Shown here: in pieces, positions 1-9,595 of the stretch | How the letters are laid out: the number at the start of each line of letters is the position of its first letter | Position numbering within the stretch: position 1 is the first letter of the stretch | Assembly: GCA_963692975.2 (NCBI GenBank) | Contig: CAXMMR010000018.1 | Location: forward strand, 62,001-126,000 | Length of the DNA: 64,000 nucleotides | Origin: CAXMMR01 sp963692975 | GTDB taxonomy: Bacteria > Pseudomonadota > Alphaproteobacteria > Acetobacterales > Acetobacteraceae | Direction of reading: 5' to 3' | Notes under the pieces: generated by a model | Database searches by the model: none | What the model saw: the letters and a program-made list of their open reading frames with translations, nothing else | Told to the model about the DNA's origin: nothing | Program-made: the position numbers and the translations under genes

Positions 1-251
1 GCAAGGAGCGGCACGAACGTCACCGTCGTCGCAGGAGGGTGCTGGTCAGGCGCGATGGAGCGAACCAGCAGAAGCACGCTCAGCATGGCTAGTTCGACCG
101 ATGCGGCCATCAGCAGACCGAATAGCAGGTCACGGGGCTGGTGCTTCGCACCCGGCCGCGTCGGTCGCTCATGCAGGTGAATGAGATGGACGGCCGCTTG
201 CGAGCGTTGTTCCGGCTCGGCAAGACGGGTGCGAAGTCGCTGTTCCGTCAT
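1..251 (-). CDS. TonB-like single-pass membrane protein, N-terminal part only (runs off the left edge)
   Basis: Reading leftward from an ATG at 251 gives about 83 uninterrupted residues. They form a charged cytoplasmic start (MTEQRLRTRLAEPEQ), one hydrophobic segment (about residues 42-63, LLFGLLMAASVELAMLSVLL) and a proline-containing start of an outer part (SIAPDQHPPATTVTFVPLL). This cytoplasm/one helix/Pro-rich layout is that of TonB or ExbD-like energy transducers, but the diagnostic C-terminal domain is outside the window. The ATG overlaps the stop of the histidine kinase (ATGA), so the gene is translationally coupled to the two-component system, and a TBDR lies 5 kb away. The TonB assignment is inference; a plain membrane protein is possible. 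Confidence 0.55.
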   Translation of the reverse strand, partial: MTEQRLRTRLAEPEQRSQAAVHLIHLHERPTRPGAKHQPRDLLFGLLMAASVELAMLSVLLLVRSIAPDQHPPATTVTFVPLL

Positions 252-1360
252 GCCGCCGGGACCGCGGGAAGCCGCACCCAGACGCGGCAGCCGCGGCCAT
301 GAGGAGCATCCGCCTCGTCCGGCGCGGCGGCGAAGCCGACGTTGCCGCCATGACTGCGGATCACCTCAGCGACAATGGCGAGCCCGAGCCCGCTCCCGGC
401 GGAGTTGGTGCCCGCCTTGCGGAAGCGCTCGAACAGGCTCGGCGCCAGCGTCTCCGGCACGCCGGCGCCCTCGTCCGAGACCTCCAGCAGCGCGCTGGCC
501 CCGGAGCGTGAGGCCGCAGCGGGCTCCAGCCGGCCGGTTAGCCGAATCCGGCCGGCGCCGTGCGTCACCGCATTGTCGAGCAGATTGCGCACCATGTCGC
601 GCAGGTCGTCGGCGCGGCCCAACACCAGCAGCGTGTGCGGCAGGTCCACCACCACCGCCCGCCCTGCCGTCTCGGCTAGCAAGCTGACACTGGCGGCCGC
701 TTCGCGCGCCGCGCGCGACAGGTTAACAGTGCAGCCTGCCCCGGGCGCCGCACCGGACGTGATCGGGCCGGCCACCAAGCCGGATTGCTCCTTGCGCGCG
801 AGGTCGAGCAATTGGGCAACCAGCCGGTTCATCTGCGCAAGCTCGGTCTCGACCGCTTGGTCGACCCGGCCCTCGATGCGGGCGCGCTGCAGCCGCAGGC
901 CGAGCACGGCAAGCGGCGTACGAAGCTCGTGTGCAGCGTCGGCGGTGAATCGCTGCTCCAGCGCATAGGCGGCTGCAAGCCGCGCCAGCGCCCCGTTGCA
1001 GGCGGCGACCAGCGGACGGACCTCGCTCGGCAGGCCGATGTCGGAGATCCGCGCCTTCGGGTTGGCGGGGCCAACTGCCGCCGCCTCCGCCGAGGCGCGG
1101 CGCAACGGGGCGAGGCTCCAGCCGCTGACCAGCCAGATCAGCAGCAGCATGACGAGGCTGAAGGCGACCAGCACGGTCACGTCCTGATACGGCTCGCGCA
1201 GCAGGGTCTCCAGGCCGCCCAGGCGCATGCGGGAGAGCAGCCCGGCGACGTCGAGCTCGTCGAGGGCGGCAGCCAGCGCCGTGCCGGCGACGAAGACCAT
1301 GACCATGGCGGCCATCAGCCGGCCGCGCAGGCTGTCCGGACGGCCGAGGCGCCGCCTCAC
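248..1360 (-). CDS. Two-component sensor histidine kinase (EnvZ/QseC-like)
   Basis: A 370-residue inner-membrane kinase. Two hydrophobic segments (about 14-34 and 61-82) enclose a very short periplasmic loop of about 27 residues, so the signal is probably sensed in the membrane or through a partner. A linker leads to the H-box FTADAAHELRTPL with phospho-acceptor His144, then an N-box (VRNLLDNAVTHG), a G1 box (DEGAGVP) and a G2 box (GSGLGLAIV), all intact. It starts at a GTG that overlaps the regulator's stop (GTGA), so the order is regulator, kinase, TonB-like gene in one coupled operon. It should phosphorylate the adjacent OmpR-type regulator. The ligand is unknown. Confidence 0.93.
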   Translation of the reverse strand: MRRRLGRPDSLRGRLMAAMVMVFVAGTALAAALDELDVAGLLSRMRLGGLETLLREPYQDVTVLVAFSLVMLLLIWLVSGWSLAPLRRASAEAAAVGPANPKARISDIGLPSEVRPLVAACNGALARLAAAYALEQRFTADAAHELRTPLAVLGLRLQRARIEGRVDQAVETELAQMNRLVAQLLDLARKEQSGLVAGPITSGAAPGAGCTVNLSRAAREAAASVSLLAETAGRAVVVDLPHTLLVLGRADDLRDMVRNLLDNAVTHGAGRIRLTGRLEPAAASRSGASALLEVSDEGAGVPETLAPSLFERFRKAGTNSAGSGLGLAIVAEVIRSHGGNVGFAAAPDEADAPHGRGCRVWVRLPAVPAA

Positions 1361-2052
1361 CGTGCCTGCTCGGCCAGTCGGCAGCCGATGCCGCGCGCGC
1401 TCTGCACGGTCGCCGTCGCGGCGGCGGCGGCCAACTTGCGGCGCAATCGCGAGATCACCGCCTCGAGCGCGTTCGCGCTAGCACGCTCATTGAAGCCGTA
1501 CATCTGCTCCTCGAGCGCATCCTTCACGACGATGCTGGGCGCTGCGCGGATCAGCACCTCCAACAGCGCGGCCTCGAGCCGTGTCAGCTCCAGCCGGGCG
1601 GCCTGGCCATCGGCTGCGGTCACCGTCGCCTCGCGGGTCGCCGGGTCATAGGCGATGTTGCCGAGGCGATGCACCGGCGGCAGGCGCGAGCCGGGCCGGC
1701 GCATCACCGCGCGCAGCCTGGCGTCGAGTTCGGCCAGGGCGAAAGGCTTGACGATGTAGTCATCGGCACCCGCATCGAGGCCCCGCACCCGGTCGCCGAG
1801 CGCGTCGCGCGCTGTCAATATCAGTGCCGGCGGCGCCGGGGTTCCAGCCTCACGCAGATGGCGCAGCAGGTCGAAGCCGTCCATGTCCGGCAGGCCGAGG
1901 TCGAGGATCATCGCGTCGTAGCCGTTCGACCGCGTTGCGACGAGCGCATCCATGGCGCGCTCGAAGCCGTCCACGACAAAGCCGCGCTCGGCCAGATGAT
2001 CGGCGATCATCGCCCGCATGCCCGCATGGTCCTCGACCAGCAGCACTCTCAT
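1357..2052 (-). CDS. OmpR/PhoB-family response regulator
   Basis: 231 residues from the ATG at 2052. An upstream in-frame start at 2094 would only add a non-conserved tail before MRVLLVEDH. The receiver domain shows the acidic pair (E7, D8), the phospho-acceptor D51 in ILDLGLPDMDG, the switch Thr in LILTARD and the invariant Lys102 in VKPF. The C-terminal half is a winged helix (recognition segment near NALEAVISRLRRKL) ending with the usual ARGIGCRL hairpin. It overlaps the kinase gene and diverges from the phosphoesterase gene at 2254, leaving about 200 bp that could hold promoters for both. It probably controls that neighbourhood (inference). Confidence 0.95.
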   Translation of the reverse strand: MRVLLVEDHAGMRAMIADHLAERGFVVDGFERAMDALVATRSNGYDAMILDLGLPDMDGFDLLRHLREAGTPAPPALILTARDALGDRVRGLDAGADDYIVKPFALAELDARLRAVMRRPGSRLPPVHRLGNIAYDPATREATVTAADGQAARLELTRLEAALLEVLIRAAPSIVVKDALEEQMYGFNERASANALEAVISRLRRKLAAAAATATVQSARGIGCRLAEQAR

Positions 2053-2253
2053 GCTCGCTCCCCTGGGCTCTATCCTCCGGTGCCAATCAGACAAACGCCC
2101 GTGACGCCTAAACAGCCGCCCGGCTGCCGACTGACACTAGAGTTTCACAATCAAACCGGCGGGCGCGTCAGCCCGATGTCAGGCTGCCATCATAAGACAA
2201 CGGCAAGCGCGACGCGTTCCCTCGAACGCGGCAAGGCTCATGGAGTGCTTAAT

Positions 2254-5082
2254 GTGACAGCATCGCGCAGATACCCACTCGCCGGCCTGTTTGCCCTCGC
2301 GCTTGCTCCGCTGGCCGGCAGCGCCTGCGCGCCCGCCATCGCGCAAGCGGCCGACACCCAGACCCGCACCGTGGGGCCGCAGAAAAACGGCTCCATCGTC
2401 GCCTCGGACAATCAGCTTCTGACCCCGGCCGGCATCACTGTCCAACTCGGCTCGCCGATCGTCGCCAAGGCCGTCGCGGTGAATCCCAACCGCCGAACCA
2501 AGAGCGGCGCGGTGCTCACCATCACCGGGGCGGCGCCGATCATCGTCTTCAACACCGCGACCGGCGAGGTGCTGCAGCGCTTTATCCCCGGCACGGTGAG
2601 CGGCACTACCTTCACCCAGAACGCGGCAGGCTCGTTCACCGGCATCACCTACTCGGCGGACGGCTCCAAGCTGCTGTTCAGCCAGGACGGCACCTCGACC
2701 TCCTACACCTCGCCCGGCTTCGTCGCGGTCGCCAATGTCGACCCGTTCACCGGCCTGCTGACGCCCGCCGAGAGCATCGCGCTGCCCTCGCCGCCCGCCA
2801 ACCCGAACCTCTACAATCCCTACTCGGCGAACTCCGCCGGCCTGGCCGTGCTCGACAACTCGATTGGCCTGGTGGCGCTGAACGCCAACAACACGGTGGG
2901 CGTGCTCGACCTCGCCAAAGGCACGCTGAAGAGCCAGATCGCGGTCGGCAACGCGCCAAACCACGTGGTGATCCACGGCAACTTCGCCTATGTCAGCAAC
3001 GAGGGCGGCCGTCCGGCGACGGCGAAGGACTTCACCAACCTCTCCGACGGCACGCCAATCGTCGTCGACCCGGTCAACGCGTTCGCGACCACCGGCACCG
3101 TCTCGGTGATCAACATCTCGACCGGCAAGCTGGTCAAGAGCATCGCCGTCGGCCTGCACCCGGTCGGCATGGCCGTCTCGGGCAACATGCTCTACGTCGC
3201 CAACTCGTATAGCGACACGATCTCGGTCATCGACACCGACCTCAAACAGGTGGTGCAGACGATCGATGTCGGCGTGCCGATCCGCGGCGGCGCGTTCGGC
3301 GCCGGCGCCAACGACATCGCCATCGCCGGCACCCGCGCCTACGTCACGCTCGGGCAATCGAACGCCGTTGCGGTGATCGACCTGACCAATGACAGCTCCA
3401 ACCCGGTGCTGGGCTACATCCCGACCCTCTACTTCCCGACCACCATCAAGTATGACGCGGGGCAGAAGAAGCTGGTGGTCTCCGACGACAAGGGGCTCGG
3501 CGCGCAGGGCTCGATCGGCACCGCGCACGGCGTCTCCGCCTTCAACACTCATCAGGAAACCGGCACCGTCAGCCTGATCCCCGAGCCGACCGAGGCGGAG
3601 CTAGCCGCCTACACCAAGAAGGTCATCTCGAACAACCATTGGGACAGCGCCAACATCAAGGTCGGCCCGCAATATGCCGACGCCAACGCCAAGCCCGTCG
3701 CCATCCCGCTGCACATCGGCGAGCCGTCGCTGATCAAGCACGTGTTCCTGATCATCAAGGAGAACCGCACCTACGACCAGATGCTTGGCGACCTGCCGCA
3801 GGGCAACGGCGACCCCTCGCTCGCCGTCTTCGCCGCCAACGTGCCGAACCAGCATGCGCTCGTCCAGCGCTTCCCGCTGCTCGACAACATCTACGCCCCG
3901 AGCCGGCAATCGGCCGACGGCCACCCATGGATCGTCGAGAGCGGCTCGTTCTACTCCAACGACATCCTCTCGCCGGACTGGATTCGCTCCTATCCCGGCG
4001 GCAACAGCAACGACGCCCTGACCTACACGCAGCGCGGCTTCCTGTGGTCGGGCGCCGAGAAGATGGGCCTCAACGTCAAGATGTATGGCGAGTGGAGCCA
4101 GGGCTACGTGATCGCGGCCAAGCCGGGGAGCAGCGCGGGCTATAGCTGGGCCGACTTCTACAACACCTCGCTCTACAAGGAGAGCGGCGGCAAGGCCGGC
4201 GCCAACATCGTCCCAGACGACAGTGATACCGAGCATGCGATGATCCCGTCGGTGACGCAGATCCTCGACAAGCACTATCCATCCTTCAACCTCGGCATTC
4301 CCGACCAGTACCGGATGGACTACTACCTGCCGATCCTCGCCGCGCAGGACGCGGCGAACCAGGTGCCGAATTTCACCATCCTGTGGCTGCCGGACGACCA
4401 TACCAACGGCACAACGACCGGCGACCCGCTGCCGAACAACTACGAGGCCGACAACGACCTGGCCTTGGGACGCCTGGTGGAGGCGATCAGCAACACCAAG
4501 ACCTGGGGCAGCACCGCCGTGTTCGTCGAGGAGGACGACAGCCAGGACGGCGTGGACCATGTGGACGGCCATCGCCAGCCCGTCTACGTCATCAGCCCCT
4601 ACACCGTGCCGCCGCAGAGCCCAGGCGTCGGCCAGGTGATCAACACCACCTACACCCAGGAAAACATCAACCGTACGATCGAGAACATCCTGGGCCTGGC
4701 GCCGCTGACCCAGTTCGACCTTACCGCGACGCCGATGTTCAACTGCTTCCAGGACACCGCCGACCTCGCACCGTTCGTGCATGTTCCAGCCAGCACGCCG
4801 CTCAACATCGGGCCCGGCGGCACGCCGATCCCCGGCACCGGTCCAGCCAACTACACGATGCGGATGACGCCCCTGCAAAAGGCCTGGAACGTCGCCTCCA
4901 ACCTGATGACGCGTGGCAAGCAGGGGCATGCGGACTCCGTCGACGAGACCTTCCTCAACCACGTCATCTGGTACTCGGCGACCAACTGGACGCGGCCCTA
5001 CCCGGGCGAGGCCAAGGTGGAGTGGCCAGCCAAGTTCGTCCGCGCGGCGCAGCATAGGGCGCCACCGCACGACGACGACTGA
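2254..5082 (+). CDS. Secreted bifunctional protein: YncE-like beta-propeller plus alkaline-phosphatase-fold phosphoesterase
   Basis: 942 residues from a GTG at 2254, chosen because GGAG (2242-2245) lies 8 bases upstream and the product then opens with a clean signal peptide (TASRRYPLAGLFALALAPLA, cleavage after AIAQA). The open frame extends further 5', but without a signal or RBS. The first ~450 residues are a propeller with repeated surface-layer/YncE phrases (AVGNAPNHVVIHGN, AVGLHPVGMAVSGN, YVANSYSDTISVID). The second half is a PF04185-type phosphoesterase (VFLIIKENRTYDQMLGD, SADGHPWIVE, DDHTNG, VEEDDSQDGVDHVDGHR). The two-domain form is a known periplasmic family of unsettled substrate, probably a phosphate ester. 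It is convergent with a TBDR and divergent from the response regulator. Confidence 0.9.
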   Translation: MTASRRYPLAGLFALALAPLAGSACAPAIAQAADTQTRTVGPQKNGSIVASDNQLLTPAGITVQLGSPIVAKAVAVNPNRRTKSGAVLTITGAAPIIVFNTATGEVLQRFIPGTVSGTTFTQNAAGSFTGITYSADGSKLLFSQDGTSTSYTSPGFVAVANVDPFTGLLTPAESIALPSPPANPNLYNPYSANSAGLAVLDNSIGLVALNANNTVGVLDLAKGTLKSQIAVGNAPNHVVIHGNFAYVSNEGGRPATAKDFTNLSDGTPIVVDPVNAFATTGTVSVINISTGKLVKSIAVGLHPVGMAVSGNMLYVANSYSDTISVIDTDLKQVVQTIDVGVPIRGGAFGAGANDIAIAGTRAYVTLGQSNAVAVIDLTNDSSNPVLGYIPTLYFPTTIKYDAGQKKLVVSDDKGLGAQGSIGTAHGVSAFNTHQETGTVSLIPEPTEAELAAYTKKVISNNHWDSANIKVGPQYADANAKPVAIPLHIGEPSLIKHVFLIIKENRTYDQMLGDLPQGNGDPSLAVFAANVPNQHALVQRFPLLDNIYAPSRQSADGHPWIVESGSFYSNDILSPDWIRSYPGGNSNDALTYTQRGFLWSGAEKMGLNVKMYGEWSQGYVIAAKPGSSAGYSWADFYNTSLYKESGGKAGANIVPDDSDTEHAMIPSVTQILDKHYPSFNLGIPDQYRMDYYLPILAAQDAANQVPNFTILWLPDDHTNGTTTGDPLPNNYEADNDLALGRLVEAISNTKTWGSTAVFVEEDDSQDGVDHVDGHRQPVYVISPYTVPPQSPGVGQVINTTYTQENINRTIENILGLAPLTQFDLTATPMFNCFQDTADLAPFVHVPASTPLNIGPGGTPIPGTGPANYTMRMTPLQKAWNVASNLMTRGKQGHADSVDETFLNHVIWYSATNWTRPYPGEAKVEWPAKFVRAAQHRAPPHDDD

Positions 5083-5125
5083 CACGCGAAAGCGGCAATA
5101 CCCCCGAAGAGTGCTTGCTTAGAGA

Positions 5126-5159
5126 TCGGGCACCAACGGCTGCCGGCCTTGGTGCCCGA
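5126..5159. terminator. Bidirectional hairpin between convergent genes
   Basis: An 11-bp perfect stem, TCGGGCACCAA (5126-5136) against TTGGTGCCCGA (5149-5159), with a 12-base loop. It lies in the 85-bp gap between the phosphoesterase stop (5082) and the TBDR stop (5168). There is no strong U-tract on either side, so it may act as a weak terminator or as a 3'-end stabiliser for both messages. Confidence 0.7.
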
Positions 5160-5167
5160 GACTTTAT

Positions 5168-7408
5168 CTACAATGTCACTGAGGCGCTGAAGAAGATGCT
5201 GCGGCTGGCGTTGACGAAGTATAGCGGCAGCGAGCCCGAGGTGCTGGCCGAAGTGCCGTTGAAGAAAATGATGCTGTGGTCGTTGAACAAGTTGTTGACC
5301 TGCACGTCCAGGCGCAGCCGCCGCTTCTTCATGATCGGCAACACGTAGCCGAGGCTTGCGTCGACCGTGTTGTAGGACTTGATCGGATACTGATCCGGCT
5401 CGCCGACCGTGTTCGTGTCAAGACCATATTGCGGGCCGACATTCTTGGCGATTAATAATCCGTAAAGCTCGTCCGTGTCGCGCAGCAGGCTTGTCTTGTC
5501 GTAAATCAGGCCGGCGGCAGCCGTGCGTCTCGGCGTCTGTTCGAGGTTGTTACTGTTACTGTCATAGGAGCTGTCGTTCAGCGAGCCGTTGACGTAGAGC
5601 GAGAAGCCGCGGCCAAGCCGTGCCGTCGCCTCGATCTCGGCGCCCTTGTAGACGGCGCCGCCATTGTTGCGAAACAGCGTGGTGTCGCCGACGGTCTCGC
5701 TGCTGATGAAGTTGTCGAGCGTGATGTAATAGAGGTCGGCATTGGCGTTCAGCCAGGCGCGGCTCAACACGGTGCCGACCTGATAGTTGGTCGTCGTCTC
5801 CGGCAACACCGAGCTCAGCGCCGTCGTGTAAAATATGTTGAGCGCCGGAGCGAGAAAGCCGCGCGCGACTTGAGCGTAGACCGACAGGTCGTGGCGCAGC
5901 TGATAGTTGACCGACAGGGCGGGCAGCGGCTTGTTATAGGTCGCATTGAAGTCGGCCGGCAATCCGGTCGTGCGGTTCACGGTCGCGTCGAGCGAGCGGG
6001 TGAAGGAGCTGTACTTAATGCCCGGAATGATCGTCAGACCGGGCATCGGCTTCCAGACGTCCTCGATGTAGGGCTGCACGGCGAGGAAGGTGTCGGAAAA
6101 CTCGTAGCTGTAGGGCGAGCTGGAGGCCTTGGTTTGATACACTTCGCCGTCGCGCGAGAGGTCGATATGCGTGCGGTAGACCGAGTTGCCGTCGCGCTCG
6201 ACCCAGAAGCCGGCTTGCAGCTTGCCATACGGCGTCTGATAGCTCAGCCGGGTGATGTCGCCGAAGGCGCGATAGTCGTTGTGCACGCCAAGGCCGGGCA
6301 CGTCCCCGGTGACGTTGACAGGCTTGCCGCCGATCAGCACGTCTCCGGAGAGGTTCGGGCTCAGCCCGGTCGGGTCTGCCGCCTCCGTGCCACGATGATA
6401 GAACCCCGACGTGTAGGTGCGATTATCCAGCACCAGCCCGTCGCCGAAATCATGTTGAATACGGACATAGCCGAGATCCGTCGTGTAGTTGTCACGGTTA
6501 TAGCCGGCGAAAGCGCCGCTGTCGGGATTGCTGTTGAGCGCGTAGTTATAGCCGTAGAGGGCCATGGAGCTGAGCGGCGTGCCGTAAGGCGTCTTGTTGT
6601 TGCTGTTGTTGACGACCTCGACGACGGTGACCAGCGTGTTGGCGCCGATCGGCTGATCCCACCGGATGAAGCCGTTACGGCGCTCGGTCGACGTGTCGGT
6701 CAGCGAGCCCCGGGCCTCCTCGCGTGAGAGGTCGATGTAGCCACGGCCGCCGGCCAGACCTGGCTGCGCACCGGTCTCGAGATCAATGCCGAACAGCTTG
6801 GTGCCGAAACTACCGAAGGTGCCATACGGATTGATCGCGATGGTGCTCGACGGTGTCCTCGAGTTGACCGAGATGGTGCCGCCGAAGGTTGCAAGACCGA
6901 TCGTCGACGCAGTGCCCGGTCCCCGATCGACGATGATGCTGCCGATGTCGTGGGGCAAGAAGTAGGCGGCGGTCTGCGGCGAGTAGTTCGACGGGCTGTT
7001 GGGGATCTCGATACCGTCGAAGTCATTGTCGATCTGAGTGTATTGGAAGCCGCGTATGCTTTGCCCGAAATTCTGCTGCAGGCCGACGCCGACTGGGTCC
7101 ACGTCCATCGCGCTCGGCGTCAGGCGCACGACGTCGTTGAAGTTCTCGGTCGGGATCACGTTGTCCTCGATGAAGCGGTTGGAGACCGTGTCCGTCGGTT
7201 GCAGCGCGTTGAACGGCACGGCGGAGGGCGCGACGGAAAGGGCGGAGACTGGTGCCGCCGTCGTCGGCTGGTTCGCGTCGCCGGAAGCGCTGGTTTGAAC
7301 CGAACCGAGGTCAAGCGTCTGTGCCGCCGCAGGCGACGCCGGACCGCCGAGCGTCCTGACCGCAGCAAAGAGCCACAACCAGCCAAAGGAGATCGGTTTC
7401 TGTCGCAT
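5168..7408 (-). CDS. TonB-dependent receptor
   Basis: 746 residues. The signal peptide MRQKPISFGWLWLFAAVRTL...AAAQ is followed by a plug domain (NRFIEDNVIPTENFNDVVRL, IRGFQYTQIDNDFDG, VDRGPGTASTIGLATFGGTI) and a long 22-strand-type barrel rich in alternating aromatic strands (YAQVARGFLAPALNIFY, YQVGTVLSRAW, DVQVNNLFNDHS). The last residues are SASVTL rather than the usual terminal aromatic. Typical length. The family takes up siderophores, vitamins, carbohydrates or other scarce solutes using TonB/ExbBD energy; the substrate is not readable here. It is convergent with the phosphoesterase gene, so the receptor, phosphoesterase and TonB-like/two-component genes may form one uptake locus (inference). 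Confidence 0.93.
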   Translation of the reverse strand: MRQKPISFGWLWLFAAVRTLGGPASPAAAQTLDLGSVQTSASGDANQPTTAAPVSALSVAPSAVPFNALQPTDTVSNRFIEDNVIPTENFNDVVRLTPSAMDVDPVGVGLQQNFGQSIRGFQYTQIDNDFDGIEIPNSPSNYSPQTAAYFLPHDIGSIIVDRGPGTASTIGLATFGGTISVNSRTPSSTIAINPYGTFGSFGTKLFGIDLETGAQPGLAGGRGYIDLSREEARGSLTDTSTERRNGFIRWDQPIGANTLVTVVEVVNNSNNKTPYGTPLSSMALYGYNYALNSNPDSGAFAGYNRDNYTTDLGYVRIQHDFGDGLVLDNRTYTSGFYHRGTEAADPTGLSPNLSGDVLIGGKPVNVTGDVPGLGVHNDYRAFGDITRLSYQTPYGKLQAGFWVERDGNSVYRTHIDLSRDGEVYQTKASSSPYSYEFSDTFLAVQPYIEDVWKPMPGLTIIPGIKYSSFTRSLDATVNRTTGLPADFNATYNKPLPALSVNYQLRHDLSVYAQVARGFLAPALNIFYTTALSSVLPETTTNYQVGTVLSRAWLNANADLYYITLDNFISSETVGDTTLFRNNGGAVYKGAEIEATARLGRGFSLYVNGSLNDSSYDSNSNNLEQTPRRTAAAGLIYDKTSLLRDTDELYGLLIAKNVGPQYGLDTNTVGEPDQYPIKSYNTVDASLGYVLPIMKKRRLRLDVQVNNLFNDHSIIFFNGTSASTSGSLPLYFVNASRSIFFSASVTL

Positions 7409-7644
7409 GCCGCCTCGCCACGCCGTTTACATGGGGAACACTGCTATTGGCTCCGGCGCTGCGAGTCAGATGACGTTTCGATGGCGCTGCACTCCTGCAA
7501 CAGGCGCGTCCGGGAGTAGGTCGCAGCAACCGTTCCGGACGCGTGGATGGTCGACAGGGGTCTGATTGCTACGTATGAGGCCAGGCTGCGTCCGGAGAGC
7601 CGTGAGCATCCGGCTCGCTCGTCCAGCACCGACAGGCATCTAGA

Positions 7645-9315
7645 ATGCGACCGAACGGGCGCCTCGATCATCTGACGCAGGCGCTGCTGGTCACCGCGTC
7701 GCGGCTCGTGGCGGAGGGGCGAGCGGTCGATGCGATCGAGCCGCTTCGTCAGGCCGTCGCACGCGACCCGGCCAACGCCGCTGTTCACCACGATCTCGGC
7801 TTTGTCTACTTGCAATGCGCCCGGCCAGCCGAGGCCGCAATCGCCTTTGAGGCCGCGCTCGCCGCCGACCCATGCTTTGCGCTGGCGTACCTGCGCCTGG
7901 GCATGGCGCGTCAGGCGCTTGGCGACGAGGCGGCGGCCTTGCAAGCCTATCATCACGCGATCGCGCTGCAGCCGTCGCTCGCCGAGGCATGGCATCGCGC
8001 TGGCGCCATGCTGGAGAGCCATGGCCGCCAGGCGGAGGCAAACGCCGCGTTTCACGCCGCCGCCGACGCCGCGCCGCTAACGAGCCTCGGTCGGCTTTCT
8101 CGGGCGCGCGTCAGCCTCGCAGAGGGCCGGGATGCGGAGGCCGAGCAGTTGCTGCACCAGGCGCTGGCGCTGGAGCCTGACTATATCCCCGCCATCGACC
8201 TGCTCGGCTCGGTTCACGCTGAGGCCGGTCGCCTCGACGAGGCGCGAGCTTGCTACGAGCGCTCCACGGCCGCCTCGCCGCACTGGGCCGGCAGCTACTA
8301 CGAACTGGTGCGATGCCGCCGGATCACGCCGGACGATGCATCGCTCGTCGCAAGCATGCGCGCAGCACTCGAGCTTCCAGGTCAGCACCCGGAGCTATGC
8401 CAGAAGGTGCAGCTCGCACTGGGCAAGGCGGCCGCCGACCTAGGTGACTATGGCGAAGCGATGCGCCACTTCGACGCGGCGGACTCGCAACGCAACCGTC
8501 TTGCCAAGGTCGACCTGGCCGCCATCGAGGCGCGCGTGAACCGGATGATCGCCCATTTCACGGCCGAGCGTCTGGCTGCGGCGACGGCGGTGCGCGACGA
8601 CCAGTCTCCTGTGCTCATCGTCGGCCTGCCACGCTCCGGCACAACTCTGGTCGAACAAATCCTGTCGTCTCACCCGGACGTCCACGCCGGCGGCGAGCTG
8701 GGGTTCTGGACCGGTCACGGCGCTCGCTGGGAGCAGCTTTGCGGCGACACATCCTGCTTTCTTGAGGACACCGCCAGCAATTACTTAAGTCTGCTGCGCA
8801 ATATTTCACCGACCGCCGCGCGCGTCACCGACAAGATGCCGCTTAACGTGTTCTGGGTCGGTCTTGTGCGGCTCTGCCTTCCCGGCAGCACGATTGTTCT
8901 GGTGCGCCGCGAGCCGGTCGCCACCGCGTTGTCAATCCACCAAACCTACTTCAATCCGCATGTGGCGCTGCCGACCGGGGGCGCCGCCCTCGTCGCAACG
9001 ATCCGTGCAGTCGAGCGACTGAGCGATCATTGGCGAGCCGTGCTACCGCCCGAACACGTCATCGAAATTCGTTACGAGCACCTTGTGAATGAGCCGGAAA
9101 CGACGATACGCACCTTGCTTGCCGGCTGCGGTCTCTCGTGGAACGACGCCTGTCTGCGGCCGCAGGACAACACTCGCATCGTCAAGACGCCTAGCAAATG
9201 GCAGGTCCGCCAGCCAATCAGCCGCCACTCGGAAGAGTCTTGGCGGCGTTACAAGCCTTGGCTTGGAGCATTCTCCGCCTTGGTGACGCAGCATGATGCT
9301 GAGGTGACAAGTTAG
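7645..9315 (+). CDS. TPR-repeat sulfotransferase
   Basis: 556 residues. The first ~270 residues are tandem tetratricopeptide repeats (for example AVARDPANAAVHHDLGFVY, ALALEPDYIPAIDLLGSVHA). They are followed by a sulfotransferase domain with the 5'-phosphosulfate loop VGLPRSGTTLVEQIL at about residues 324-338 and a 3'-phosphate motif (RREPVATALSIHQTYF). Such TPR-sulfotransferases use PAPS to sulfate an acceptor (polysaccharide, lipid or peptide) that is not predictable from sequence. The gene stands alone, divergent from the TBDR across a 236-bp gap in which no other gene was seen. Confidence 0.9.
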   Translation: MRPNGRLDHLTQALLVTASRLVAEGRAVDAIEPLRQAVARDPANAAVHHDLGFVYLQCARPAEAAIAFEAALAADPCFALAYLRLGMARQALGDEAAALQAYHHAIALQPSLAEAWHRAGAMLESHGRQAEANAAFHAAADAAPLTSLGRLSRARVSLAEGRDAEAEQLLHQALALEPDYIPAIDLLGSVHAEAGRLDEARACYERSTAASPHWAGSYYELVRCRRITPDDASLVASMRAALELPGQHPELCQKVQLALGKAAADLGDYGEAMRHFDAADSQRNRLAKVDLAAIEARVNRMIAHFTAERLAAATAVRDDQSPVLIVGLPRSGTTLVEQILSSHPDVHAGGELGFWTGHGARWEQLCGDTSCFLEDTASNYLSLLRNISPTAARVTDKMPLNVFWVGLVRLCLPGSTIVLVRREPVATALSIHQTYFNPHVALPTGGAALVATIRAVERLSDHWRAVLPPEHVIEIRYEHLVNEPETTIRTLLAGCGLSWNDACLRPQDNTRIVKTPSKWQVRQPISRHSEESWRRYKPWLGAFSALVTQHDAEVTS

Positions 9316-9461
9316 AGGTCGATCCTGAACGGCAAAGAGGCCGATAAGATCGAGAGGCTCGAAGCAGCAGCCGGTCTGACGTCTCGCGAGGCATCGGCTG
9401 AGCTCGCGGACGGACGATGCAAGATTAGGACGGCCTGCCGACGCCGCAGTGTGATTAGACG

Positions 9462-9595
9462 ATGCTGGCGATCGCAACCGGCATCGCTCACATCGCGCTG
9501 CCGAACATCGCGGATTCTTCATGCAACGCAGGCAGGCTCCGTCTGGATCGGCAACGCCGGCCGGCTCACGAATTCGGTGGCGCCGTGTTGATCGC
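9462..9595 (+). pseudogene. Relic of an MFS (DHA2-type) transporter N-terminus
   Basis: From ATG 9462 the frame reads MLAIATGIAHIALPNIA, which resembles the first helix of drug:H+ antiporters of the DHA2 branch (usual form: D-x-T-I-V-N-V-A-L-P-T-I-A). After a +1 shift near 9535 a second frame reads GSVWIGNAGRLTNSVA, matching the next conserved stretch (SVWIVNAYQLA type), then stops. Only about 45 residues remain and the 3' part has been replaced by the end of the AraC gene. Confidence 0.5.

Noticed and set aside
1669..2253. 5' extension of the phosphoesterase reading frame back to 1669
   Set aside because: It lies antisense to the response regulator gene, lacks family similarity, and the GTG at 2254 has both an RBS and a signal peptide.
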